A DNA stretch of 64,000 nt from Thermalbibacter longus (GTDB taxonomy: Bacteria; Chloroflexota; Chloroflexia; Thermomicrobiales; Thermomicrobiaceae): positions 22,275-86,274 of the forward strand of contig NZ_JAMSLR010000013.1 of the NCBI RefSeq assembly GCF_023806485.1. The letters run 5' to 3'. This document shows positions 8,912 through 15,979 of the stretch, piece by piece. The translations under genes were made by a program, and so were the position numbers. The notes below the pieces were generated by a model. It had not been told where the DNA came from and did no database searches. It saw only the letters and a list, made by a program, of their open reading frames with translations. Position 1 is the first letter of the stretch; every line of letters begins with the position of its first letter.

Positions 8912-9632
8912 GCTGCACGAGGTCTACGGCGGCTACGGGGACGGGCTGGTGCTGAACGGCCTGTCGCTGAGCGTGGGCGAGGGGCAGGTGGTGGCGCTGC
9001 TGGGGCGGAACGGGGCTGGCAAGACGACCACGATGCGGGCCGTCTTCGGGCTGCTGCCGCGCCTGGCGGGCAGGATCACGCTGCGGGGGGAGTCGCTGCG
9101 GGGGCTGGCTCCGTACGCCGTGGCGGCGCGCGGAGTGGCGCTGGTGCCGCAGGGGCGCCGGATCTTCCCCTCGCTGACGGTAACCGAGAATCTGCTGATC
9201 GGCGTGCGGCCGCCGCGTGGGGAGCAGCGGGTGCGCTGGACCCTGGAGGAGATCTACCGGTTGTTCCCCATCCTGCGGGAGCGAGGGAACCTGCGGGGCA
9301 CGCTGCTGAGCGGGGGAGAGCAGCAGATGCTGACGATTGCCCGCTCGCTGCTGACGCAGCCGCTGGTCCTGCTGTGCGATGAGCCGTCGGAAGGGCTGGC
9401 GCCGGTGATGGTGCAGCGGGTGGCTGAGATCCTGCACCGGCTCAAGGAGGCCGGGCTCTCGATCCTGCTGGCGGAGCAGAACCTGGACCTGGCGCTGTCG
9501 GTAGCGGACGTGGCCTACATCCTCGAAGAGGGCCGGGTCATCTGGCAGGGCACCGCCGAGGAGTTGCTGGCCGACACGCACGTGCAGGCAACCTATCTGG
9601 GGCTTCGCGTCGAGGCGAGCGAAGGCGCCTGA
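8904..9632 (+). CDS. livF: ABC transporter ATP-binding protein, LivF family
   Basis: A 242-residue ATPase and the last transporter component. Walker A GRNGAGKTT, ALVPQGRRIFPSLTV around the Q-loop, signature LSGGEQQML, Walker B LVLLCDEPSEGLAP (typical LivF) and the switch region LAEQN are all present. The start lies inside the 3' end of livG with a GAGG upstream. The intergenic stretch after the stop (9633-9802) contains a GCCCGCGCGGGC palindrome and no T-run, so readthrough into the catabolic genes is possible. Confidence 0.92.
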   Translation: MLELHEVYGGYGDGLVLNGLSLSVGEGQVVALLGRNGAGKTTTMRAVFGLLPRLAGRITLRGESLRGLAPYAVAARGVALVPQGRRIFPSLTVTENLLIGVRPPRGEQRVRWTLEEIYRLFPILRERGNLRGTLLSGGEQQMLTIARSLLTQPLVLLCDEPSEGLAPVMVQRVAEILHRLKEAGLSILLAEQNLDLALSVADVAYILEEGRVIWQGTAEELLADTHVQATYLGLRVEASEGA

Positions 9633-9802
9633 ACTCGGCTGCCCGCGCGGGCGGGCATGCCTGGCAGGTTCAGGAATTCGGCCGGCCCGGAATTCCAGAG
9701 GCGACTTTCTCTTCACACGTGGGTGGTACAGGGAGGCCATTCGATCGCCCGAGGCGAGAGATGCGGGATGGCACGGCGGTGGAGCAGGGAGCGGAGCTGG
9801 GT

Positions 9803-10744
9803 ATGTCGGAGCAGCGAGCGAGAGAGCATCCCGTCCCTTCGGCGCGAGCCCGTGAGCTCGTCCGTGGGGCGTACGACCTTCACGTCCACTCGGGACCGGA
9901 CGTCATGCGGCGGCGCATCGACGACCTCGAGCTCGCGGGCCGGTTCCGCGAGCTGGGCCTGGCTGGCTACGTCATCAAGTCGCACTACGTGCCGACGGCC
10001 GAGCGGGCGGCGGTCGTCCGCCGTGCCGTGCCGGGCGTCCGCGTGCTGGGCTCGATCACCCTCAACGCAGCCGTCGGCGGGCTGAATCCGCTGGCGGTCG
10101 AGATCGCGGCGCGCGAAGGGGCGCGCATCGTCTGGCTTCCGACGGTCGATTCGGTCAACGAGCGCCGGCACCACGCATCGGACCAGGCAGCGGACGCGAC
10201 GAAGCTTCCCTACTGGGCCCGCCTGCAGCGCGAGATGCGCGCTGCAGGGTTCGAGTCCGAGCCGGTTGAGGTCGTCGACCAGGATGGGCGGGCGCTGCCC
10301 CTGCTGCGGCAGGTGCTCCGGGTGGTGGCGCGCCACGACATGGTGCTCGCCACCGGTCATCTCGGTCGCGATGAGATCTTCGCGGCCGTCGCCGCCGCGC
10401 GCGAGGAAGGGGTGCGCCACATCGTCGTGACGCATCCGGACTTCCCTAGCCAGGCGCTGCCGGTCGGAGATCAGATCGAGCTGGCGCAGCAAGGCGCGAT
10501 CCTCGAGCACTGCTTCACTCCGGTCTACACTGGCAAAGTCTCCTGGGAGACCATGTTCGAGCATATCCGGGCGGTCGGTCCAACCTCGGTCGTGCTCAGC
10601 AGCGACCTCGGCCAGCCGGATAACCCGCCAGTGGAAGACGGCCTCGCGCTGATGGTCGATCGCCTGCTCGAAGCAGGCTTCAGCGAAGACGAGATCCACA
10701 CGATGGCGGTCCGCAATACGGTGCGATTGGCAGGTGAGGCGTGA
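9803..10744 (+). CDS. DUF6282-like metal-dependent hydrolase, candidate ring-product hydrolase
   Basis: About 313 residues with an amidohydrolase/PHP-like layout: an N-terminal YDLHVHSGPD motif (HxH metal ligands), a central KSHYVPTAERA block, LATGHLGRDE, VVTHPDF and a C-terminal LSSDLGQPDNPP with a conserved Asp. I recognise this as the uncharacterised DUF6282 group. In-frame starts exist at 9719, 9761 and 9803; 9803 leaves the shortest non-conserved N-terminus, but its ribosome site is weak. It overlaps the next gene by a few bases, so both are co-translated. By position it may take the role of a lactonase such as LigI in a 4,5-cleavage pathway; that is inference. Confidence 0.65.
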   Translation: MSEQRAREHPVPSARARELVRGAYDLHVHSGPDVMRRRIDDLELAGRFRELGLAGYVIKSHYVPTAERAAVVRRAVPGVRVLGSITLNAAVGGLNPLAVEIAAREGARIVWLPTVDSVNERRHHASDQAADATKLPYWARLQREMRAAGFESEPVEVVDQDGRALPLLRQVLRVVARHDMVLATGHLGRDEIFAAVAAAREEGVRHIVVTHPDFPSQALPVGDQIELAQQGAILEHCFTPVYTGKVSWETMFEHIRAVGPTSVVLSSDLGQPDNPPVEDGLALMVDRLLEAGFSEDEIHTMAVRNTVRLAGEA

Positions 10745-10746
10745 CG

Positions 10747-11478
10747 ATGAGCGGCATACAGCGTCTCCTCGTGGTCGGTGCGCATGCGGCCGACTTCGTC
10801 TGGCGTGCCTCGGGGGTGATCGCGCTGGCGACGGAGCGCGGCGCGCAGGCGACGGTGCTTGCCCTCTCTTACGGCGAGCGGGGCGAGTCGGGCGAGCTCT
10901 GGAAGGAACCCGGACAGACGGTGGAGCGGGTCAAGCGCATTCGCCACGAGCAGGGGGAGCAGGCGGCGAAGATCGTCGGCGCCGAGTTTCGCTGTCTCGA
11001 CCTTGGCGATTACCCGCTGGAGGTAGGCCGCGAGGCATTGGACCAGCTCGCCCAGGTGATCCGCGATCTCGCGCCCGATGTCATCATCACTCATACCGCG
11101 GTGGACCCCTTCAACCCTGATCACCCCGTGACTCACGACGCGGTGATGAAAGCGCGGCTGCTCGCCTCTGGTGCTGGCGTCGCGAGCGCATTCGAGACGG
11201 TCAAGCCGCCAGTCATCTACCTCTTCGAGCCCCACCAGCCGGAGCTCTGCGGCTTCGTGCCCAACGCGTTCGTCGACATTACCCCGGTCTACGAGAAGAA
11301 GCTCGAGGCGATGCGCGCTGTCGGCTCGCAGCAGTACTTGCAGAAGTACTACGCCGAGCTGGCCGAGCGGCGCGGCAACCACGCTCGCCGCATCTCCGGC
11401 AACGGCGCCGTGCGCTACGCCGAGGCGTTCCAGCGCGTCACTCCGCTGGTCTCGAGTGACCTTATCGGGCACGGATGA
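10747..11478 (+). CDS. PIG-L-fold protein resembling 4-oxalomesaconate hydratase (GalB-like)
   Basis: A 243-residue LmbE/PIG-L family protein. The usual AHPDDE metal motif is replaced by GAHAADFVWRASG near residues 11-23, a variant I associate with GalB, the 4-oxalomesaconate hydratase of gallate catabolism; it is followed by SYGERGESGELW and an ITHTAVDPFNPDH block with the late His ligand. GAGG is 8 bases from the ATG at 10747 and only 2 from the GTG at 10741 that overlaps the previous stop, so ATG is preferred. It would hydrate 4-oxalomesaconate to 4-carboxy-4-hydroxy-2-oxoadipate, the substrate of the next gene product. A generic deacetylase is the alternative. Confidence 0.72.
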   Translation: MSGIQRLLVVGAHAADFVWRASGVIALATERGAQATVLALSYGERGESGELWKEPGQTVERVKRIRHEQGEQAAKIVGAEFRCLDLGDYPLEVGREALDQLAQVIRDLAPDVIITHTAVDPFNPDHPVTHDAVMKARLLASGAGVASAFETVKPPVIYLFEPHQPELCGFVPNAFVDITPVYEKKLEAMRAVGSQQYLQKYYAELAERRGNHARRISGNGAVRYAEAFQRVTPLVSSDLIGHG

Positions 11479-11495
11479 GCCGAAAGGAGCAGGCG

Positions 11496-12161
11496 ATGCA
11501 CCAGATGGACGAAGCCGGGCGCGCCGCGCTCGAACGAGCCTGCGCGGAGCTGGCCGAGCTAGGCGTGGCGACCGTCTACGAGGCCTCCGGCCGCCAGGGC
11601 TTGATCGATATCCCGCTGCAGCCGCTGAGCCCCGGCAGCCGGGTCGCCGGGCCGGCGCTCACCGTGCTGTGCGGGCAGGGCGACAACCTGATGGTGCACG
11701 CGGTGATGGAGCGCGTCTACCCGGGCGCCGTGCTCGTCATCACGATGCCCGAGCCCGAGCCGGTGGCACTGGTGGGCGAGCTGCTCGCCATCCAGGCCAA
11801 AGTTCGCGGGGCGGCCGCGCTGCTGGTGGACGCGGCGGTGCGGGACGTGGACGAGCTGCGTCGGATGGGGTTGCCGGTGTGGGCGCGATTCGTGCGAGTG
11901 CGCGGAGCGGCCAAGGACGCGGTGGGCGCGATCGACGTGCCGGTCACGGTCGGCGGTGCGCGGATCGAGCCAGGCGACGTGGTCGTGCTCGACGATGACG
12001 GCGCGGTCGTCGTCGCGCGGGCGCGCCTCGAGCAGGTGCTGGACGCCTCCCGGGCCCGGGCCGAGCGGGAGGCCAGGCTCCGGGAAGAGCTGCTTGCCGG
12101 AAAGCTCTCCTACGACCTGCACGGGTTGCGAGCGGTCGTCGAGTCGCGAGCGCGGCCGTAG
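11496..12161 (+). CDS. 4-carboxy-4-hydroxy-2-oxoadipate aldolase/oxaloacetate decarboxylase, RraA-like (LigK/GalC)
   Basis: A 221-residue class II pyruvate aldolase of the HMG/CHA aldolase family. Features: GVATVYEASGRQG near the start, VLCGQGDNLMVHAV, and the metal/catalytic block LLVDAAVRDVDELR (the family usually has DGxVRD), then GGARIEPGDVVVLDDDGAVVV. AAAGGAG is 6 bases before the ATG at 11496, better than the upstream ATG at 11475. The expected reaction splits CHA into pyruvate and oxaloacetate, completing the pathway begun by the GalB-like protein. RraA-type RNase E inhibitors share the fold, but the neighbourhood and length favour the aldolase. Confidence 0.8.
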   Translation: MHQMDEAGRAALERACAELAELGVATVYEASGRQGLIDIPLQPLSPGSRVAGPALTVLCGQGDNLMVHAVMERVYPGAVLVITMPEPEPVALVGELLAIQAKVRGAAALLVDAAVRDVDELRRMGLPVWARFVRVRGAAKDAVGAIDVPVTVGGARIEPGDVVVLDDDGAVVVARARLEQVLDASRARAEREARLREELLAGKLSYDLHGLRAVVESRARP

Positions 12162-12185
12162 TCGAGAGACAGGAGACGGGTCACA

Positions 12186-13154
12186 ATGCAGGACGTTCGT
12201 TTCTGGAGCGGAGAGCCCTGCTTCGATATCGCGCACCTGGCGCACGTGGAGCTCTTGACCCCCGCGCTCGACGAGAGCGTCCGCTTCTTCGTCGATATCC
12301 TGGGGATGACGGTGAGCGCGCGGCGCGGCAACTCGGTCTACCTGCGAGGGTGGGATGACTATGCCCATCACACGCTGAAGCTCACGGCCGGGCCGGTGGC
12401 TGCCATGGAGCACTTCGCCTTTCGGACGAGCTCGCCTGAGGCGCTAGAGCGGCGCGTCGCGGCTCTGGAGCGGAGTGGCCTGGGACTGGGGTGGATCGAG
12501 GGCGACGAGGGGCACGGCCCCGCCTACCGCTTCCGCACGCCCGACGGCCACATCGTGGAAGTGCTCTGGGAGGTCGACTGGTACCAGCCCACGCCCGAGA
12601 CGCGGCCGGCGCTGAAGAACCAGGCTTCGCGCTTCCCTGCCCGAGGCTGCAATGTGCGCCGGCTCGACCACATCAACCTGTTCGCCGTCGACGTGCGGGC
12701 CAGCCGCCTCGCCCTGCAGGACTATCTGGGACTGCGGCTGACCGAAATCATCATCTTCGATGACGGTTCGGAGAAGGGCTCCTGGGTCACCTCCAACAAC
12801 AAGGGATACGAGGTCGCGATCACCGAGGACGCGACCGGCACTCCCGGCCGGTTCCATCACGTCTGCTACGCGGTCGATACGCGGGAGGAGGTGCTGCGGG
12901 CAGCCGACATCATGCTGGAGTCCGGCGTGCGCATCGAGTACGGGCCGCACAAGCACGCAATCCAGCAGACCGTGTTCCTGTACGTCTACGAGCCGGGTGG
13001 GCACCGGGTGGAGATCGGCTGCCCCGGAGCGCGGCTGGTTCTGGCGCCCGACTGGAAGCCGGTGGTGTGGAGCCAGGAGGAGCGCAAGCGCGGGCAGGCC
13101 TGGGGCTTGCCCACCGTGGCCACCTTCCACACCTACGGCACGCCGCCGGTGTGA
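12186..13154 (+). CDS. Type I (VOC) extradiol ring-cleavage dioxygenase, catechol 2,3-dioxygenase-like
   Basis: A 322-residue two-module vicinal-oxygen-chelate protein. The N-terminal module opens with FDIAHLAHVELLTP, strongly reminiscent of Bacillus/Geobacillus catechol 2,3-dioxygenases. The C-terminal module carries the Fe(II) ligands in order: His in RLDHINL (about 161), His in RFHHVCY (about 223) and Glu in HRVEIG (about 274), parallel in spacing to His153/His214/Glu265 of Pseudomonas XylE; HAIQQ and LYVYEP match its second-shell His/Tyr region. AGGAG precedes the ATG. Last gene of the cluster, 24 bases after the aldolase. Its substrate (a catechol, protocatechuate, gallate or 3-O-methylgallate) is not determined by sequence. 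Confidence 0.85.
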   Translation: MQDVRFWSGEPCFDIAHLAHVELLTPALDESVRFFVDILGMTVSARRGNSVYLRGWDDYAHHTLKLTAGPVAAMEHFAFRTSSPEALERRVAALERSGLGLGWIEGDEGHGPAYRFRTPDGHIVEVLWEVDWYQPTPETRPALKNQASRFPARGCNVRRLDHINLFAVDVRASRLALQDYLGLRLTEIIIFDDGSEKGSWVTSNNKGYEVAITEDATGTPGRFHHVCYAVDTREEVLRAADIMLESGVRIEYGPHKHAIQQTVFLYVYEPGGHRVEIGCPGARLVLAPDWKPVVWSQEERKRGQAWGLPTVATFHTYGTPPV

Positions 13155-13347
13155 GGCAATTCGCGTCTTACCGGGAGCTAGTCAGGTCGCTCCAAGCGGG
13201 AGACGTATGCGCTGCTTTCTCCCCCGCTCTCCCCTTCGTGTATCCCTGTCCTGTGCGTACGGGCAGAGGGCCTGAGCTACGGGCGACAAGCGGTGACCGC
13301 CGCAGACGGGATCGCGGCTGCGGGCCGCGGCCGGCAGGGCGAAGCGC

Positions 13348-14586
13348 TCAGTCCTCGTAGCGGCGGAAAACGGCGACGGCATTCTGGCCGCCGAAGCCGA
13401 AGGCGTTGGCGATAGCCGCGTTCACTCTCATCCGGCGCGCGACGTTCGGCACGTAATCGAGGTCGCACTCCGGGTCCGGGTTCTCCAGGTTGATCGTCGG
13501 TGGCACGATGTTATCGCGGATCGCCAGCGCGCACACCACGCCGGACACCGCGCCGGCTGCCCCCACCAGGTGGCCGATCATGCTCTTGGGCGAGCTGATC
13601 GCCACCCGGTAGGCGTGCTCGCCGAAGGTCGTCTTGATCGCCACCGTCTCGGAGACGTCGTTCAGCGGGGTCGAGGTGCCATGCGCGCAGATGTAGTCGA
13701 TCTCGTCCGGCCGCGTGCGCGCGTCCGCAAGCGCCAGCTCCATCGCTCGGGCCGCGCCGGCCCCATTGGGCGCTGGGGCGCTGATGTGGAAGGCATCGCC
13801 GGTGACCGCGCCGCCGATCAGCTCACAGTAGATGCGGGCATCGCGTCGCCGGGCGTGCTCTTCCGTCTCGAGCACCATCACCGCGCAGCCCTCGCCGAAG
13901 ACGAAGCCGTCCCGGTCGCGGTCGAAGGGCCGGCTGGCCTTCTGTGGCTGGTCGTTGCGCCGGGAGAGCGCGCCCATGTTGGCGAAGGCGGTCACGGCGA
14001 CCGGCTCCAGTCCCGCTTCAGTGCCGCCGGCGATCATGACGTCGATCTCACCGAGCCGGAGCATGCGCAGGGCATCGACGAACGCCTGGGTGCCGGCGGC
14101 GCAGGCGGCCACCGAGGCCATGATCGGCCCGGTGATCCCGTAGACGATCGAGATCTGGCAGGCCCCCATATTGGGCGCGAACATGGGCACGAAGAACGGG
14201 CTGACCCGGCTGGGCCCGCGCTGGTAGAAGTTGAGAACCTCGCGTACCATGCTGTGGATGCCGCCACCGCCAGTGTTGAGCATAACGCCGATCCGCTGGG
14301 CGTTCTCCGGCGTGATCGCCAGACCAGCATCCTGGATGGCTTGCCCAGCCGCGGCGACGGCGAACTGCGCGAAGCGGTCCATGCGGCGGGCGGCTTTGAA
14401 GTCCATGAAGTCCTTCGGGTCGAACCCCTTTACCTCCGCAGCGATCTGCACCTCGAGGTCGCTCGGATCGAAGCTGGAGATGCGGTCGATACCGGATTCG
14501 CCGTTCAACAGCCGTGACCAGAATGTCTCGATGTCCAGACCCAGCGGGGTGATCACGCCGAGCCCGGTGACAACGACGCGATGCAC
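13348..14586 (-). CDS. fabF: Beta-ketoacyl-ACP synthase II
   Basis: A 412-residue condensing enzyme of type II fatty-acid synthesis. The catalytic triad is visible: Cys in SVAACAAGTQ, His in CAHGTSTPLND and His in KSMIGHLVGAAG. Other family blocks are VVVTGLGVITPLG at the start, FDRDRDGFVFGEG and PTINLENPDPECDLDYVPN. The gene follows fabD on the same strand with 119 bases between, holding a strong hairpin. acpP and fabG, common in this operon, are not between them. Its 3' end faces the dioxygenase gene. Confidence 0.95.
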   Translation of the reverse strand: MHRVVVTGLGVITPLGLDIETFWSRLLNGESGIDRISSFDPSDLEVQIAAEVKGFDPKDFMDFKAARRMDRFAQFAVAAAGQAIQDAGLAITPENAQRIGVMLNTGGGGIHSMVREVLNFYQRGPSRVSPFFVPMFAPNMGACQISIVYGITGPIMASVAACAAGTQAFVDALRMLRLGEIDVMIAGGTEAGLEPVAVTAFANMGALSRRNDQPQKASRPFDRDRDGFVFGEGCAVMVLETEEHARRRDARIYCELIGGAVTGDAFHISAPAPNGAGAARAMELALADARTRPDEIDYICAHGTSTPLNDVSETVAIKTTFGEHAYRVAISSPKSMIGHLVGAAGAVSGVVCALAIRDNIVPPTINLENPDPECDLDYVPNVARRMRVNAAIANAFGFGGQNAVAVFRRYED

Positions 14587-14664
14587 GCCTCATCCTCCCG
14601 CCGGAACCCGGTCGGCCGGGCTCCAGCCCTTGCGGGACTCCTGCCCCCTGTGAGTCTTGCGCAT

Positions 14665-14692
14665 GCCGGGTACCGGAGACCCGGTACCCGGC
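14665..14692 (-). repeat. Perfect 12-bp inverted repeat between fabD and fabF
   Basis: GCCGGGTACCGG and CCGGTACCCGGC flank a 4-base loop. On the transcribed strand no T-run follows, so it is more likely an intercistronic stabiliser or processing hairpin, or a DNA site, than a simple terminator. Confidence 0.7.
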
Positions 14693-14705
14693 TGGCTCAT
14701 CGGCG

Positions 14706-15656
14706 CTATGGCTCGAAACCGAAATCCCGCACCGAGTAGGCCTCAACGTCCTGGCGGATCTTGCGCACCAGCCCGGTTAGCACCTGTCCCGGTCCCACCT
14801 CGAGGAAGGCGGTCGTGCCCCGGTTCGCCATCTCTCGTACCGCGTCGGTCCACTGCACCGGCGAGACGACCTGCTGCGCCAGCTCGTGCCGGATCTCCTC
14901 GACCGTCGACAGGATCTTGCCAGTAATGTTGGCGACGATCGGGATCTCCGGCTCGCGGAGCGGGACACGGGCCAGCAGCTCGCTCAACGCGTGGGCTACC
15001 CGCTCCATCAACGGCGAGTGCGAGGCGATCGTCACGCCGAGGCGGACGACGCGTTTCGCCCCCCGCTCCTGGGCCAGCTCCATGGCCCGTCGCAGCGCCG
15101 CCTCCTCGCCGGAGATCACGAGCTGCCCGGGACAGTTGTCGTTCGCCACGACGACCAGCCCGAGCTCGCTCGCCTCCTGGCACACCTGCTCGAGTGCCGC
15201 GCGGTCCAACCCGATGACGGCTGCCATTCCACCAGGCCGCTCCTGGCCGCTCTCCTTCATGAGCCGGCCACGCTCCCGCACTAGCGCTAGCGCGTCCTCG
15301 AAGCTCAACACGCCGGCCGCCACCAGCGCGGTGAATTCGCCCAGGCTGTGCCCGGCAACGAAGGCCGGCTGGATGGTATGCCCCAGTTCGCGGAGGCGCT
15401 CTCGGAGTGCCTCCAGATAGGCCAGGCTGACGGTCAGGATTGCCGGTTGGGCGTTGAACGTGTCCGCCAGCTCATCGGCCGGGCCTTTGAAGCAGAGCTG
15501 GGACAGCGGGAAGCGCAAGATCTCATCAGCCTGGTTGAAGATACGCCGCGCAGCGGACGAGACCTCGTGGATCCGCTGGCCCATGCCCACGTGCTGGCTC
15601 CCCTGTCCGGGGAAAATCAAGGCTAATCGCTTGCCGACGAGCGTCGAGAGCTCCAT
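14706..15656 (-). CDS. fabD: Malonyl-CoA:ACP transacylase
   Basis: A 316-residue acyltransferase that loads malonyl groups on ACP. IFPGQGSQHVGMG opens the domain, the nucleophile Ser is in AGHSLGEFTALVAAG, the substrate Arg region is REERGRLM-like (RERGRLMKES), and the active His lies in IASHSPLM. The ATG at 15656 is preceded on its strand by GGGGAGAAG; an in-frame extension upstream to 15779 lacks homology. Upstream of fabF in the same direction, probably one transcript. Confidence 0.94.
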   Translation of the reverse strand: MELSTLVGKRLALIFPGQGSQHVGMGQRIHEVSSAARRIFNQADEILRFPLSQLCFKGPADELADTFNAQPAILTVSLAYLEALRERLRELGHTIQPAFVAGHSLGEFTALVAAGVLSFEDALALVRERGRLMKESGQERPGGMAAVIGLDRAALEQVCQEASELGLVVVANDNCPGQLVISGEEAALRRAMELAQERGAKRVVRLGVTIASHSPLMERVAHALSELLARVPLREPEIPIVANITGKILSTVEEIRHELAQQVVSPVQWTDAVREMANRGTTAFLEVGPGQVLTGLVRKIRQDVEAYSVRDFGFEP

Positions 15657-15708
15657 GGACGGTGACTTCTCCCCTTCCCCAGACGGCCAGCGCTCGCACT
15701 GCCGCCGT

Positions 15709-15717
15709 ATCTTACCA
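15709..15717 (-). promoter_or_regulatory. Candidate extended -10 promoter for fabD-fabF
   Basis: On the minus strand this reads TGGTAAGAT (TG-n-TAAnAT form), about 50 bases upstream of the fabD start, in an otherwise empty divergent region. No good -35 is seen at 17 bases. Confidence 0.35.
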
Positions 15718-15878
15718 GTTTGCAGCCACTGGTGGGAGAAATCCGAGCGCGGTAGCTCGCACGCGGCGAGCGAAGTCACTCGCGGGGCCGCCGTGCGGCC
15801 TGGGATAGGGCCGCGCGTGAGGCCAGCGCAGCCTCTGGTTGCGAATGGGGAGACGAGATCGTCTCACCGGGCCGCGGG

Positions 15879-15899
15879 GTTCAAGAATTGTTCACCACC
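15879..15899 (+). promoter_or_regulatory. Candidate PHO box: two GTTCA units with 11-bp period upstream of phoX
   Basis: GTTCAAGAATT is followed directly by GTTCACCACC, so GTTCA recurs exactly 11 bp apart at 15879 and 15890, about 80 bases before the phoX start. Actinobacterial PhoP boxes are built from 11-bp direct repeat units with a GTTCACC-like core, and OmpR-family regulators generally bind such repeats. The second unit fits well; the first only in its core. Function is inferred from the match and the neighbouring alkaline phosphatase. Confidence 0.45.
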
Positions 15900-15979
15900 C
15901 CGGTGCTCGAGGCTGCTACAGGTACACCAGGTGCGCCGCTGCTGGCTGGGTTGTTTCCGGATGGGAGGTCGTGCGACCG

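Noticed and set aside
13313..13329. Small hairpin between the dioxygenase and fabF genes as bidirectional terminator
   Set aside because: Only a 6-bp CGCGGC/GCCGCG stem with no T-run; too common in DNA of this composition to call.
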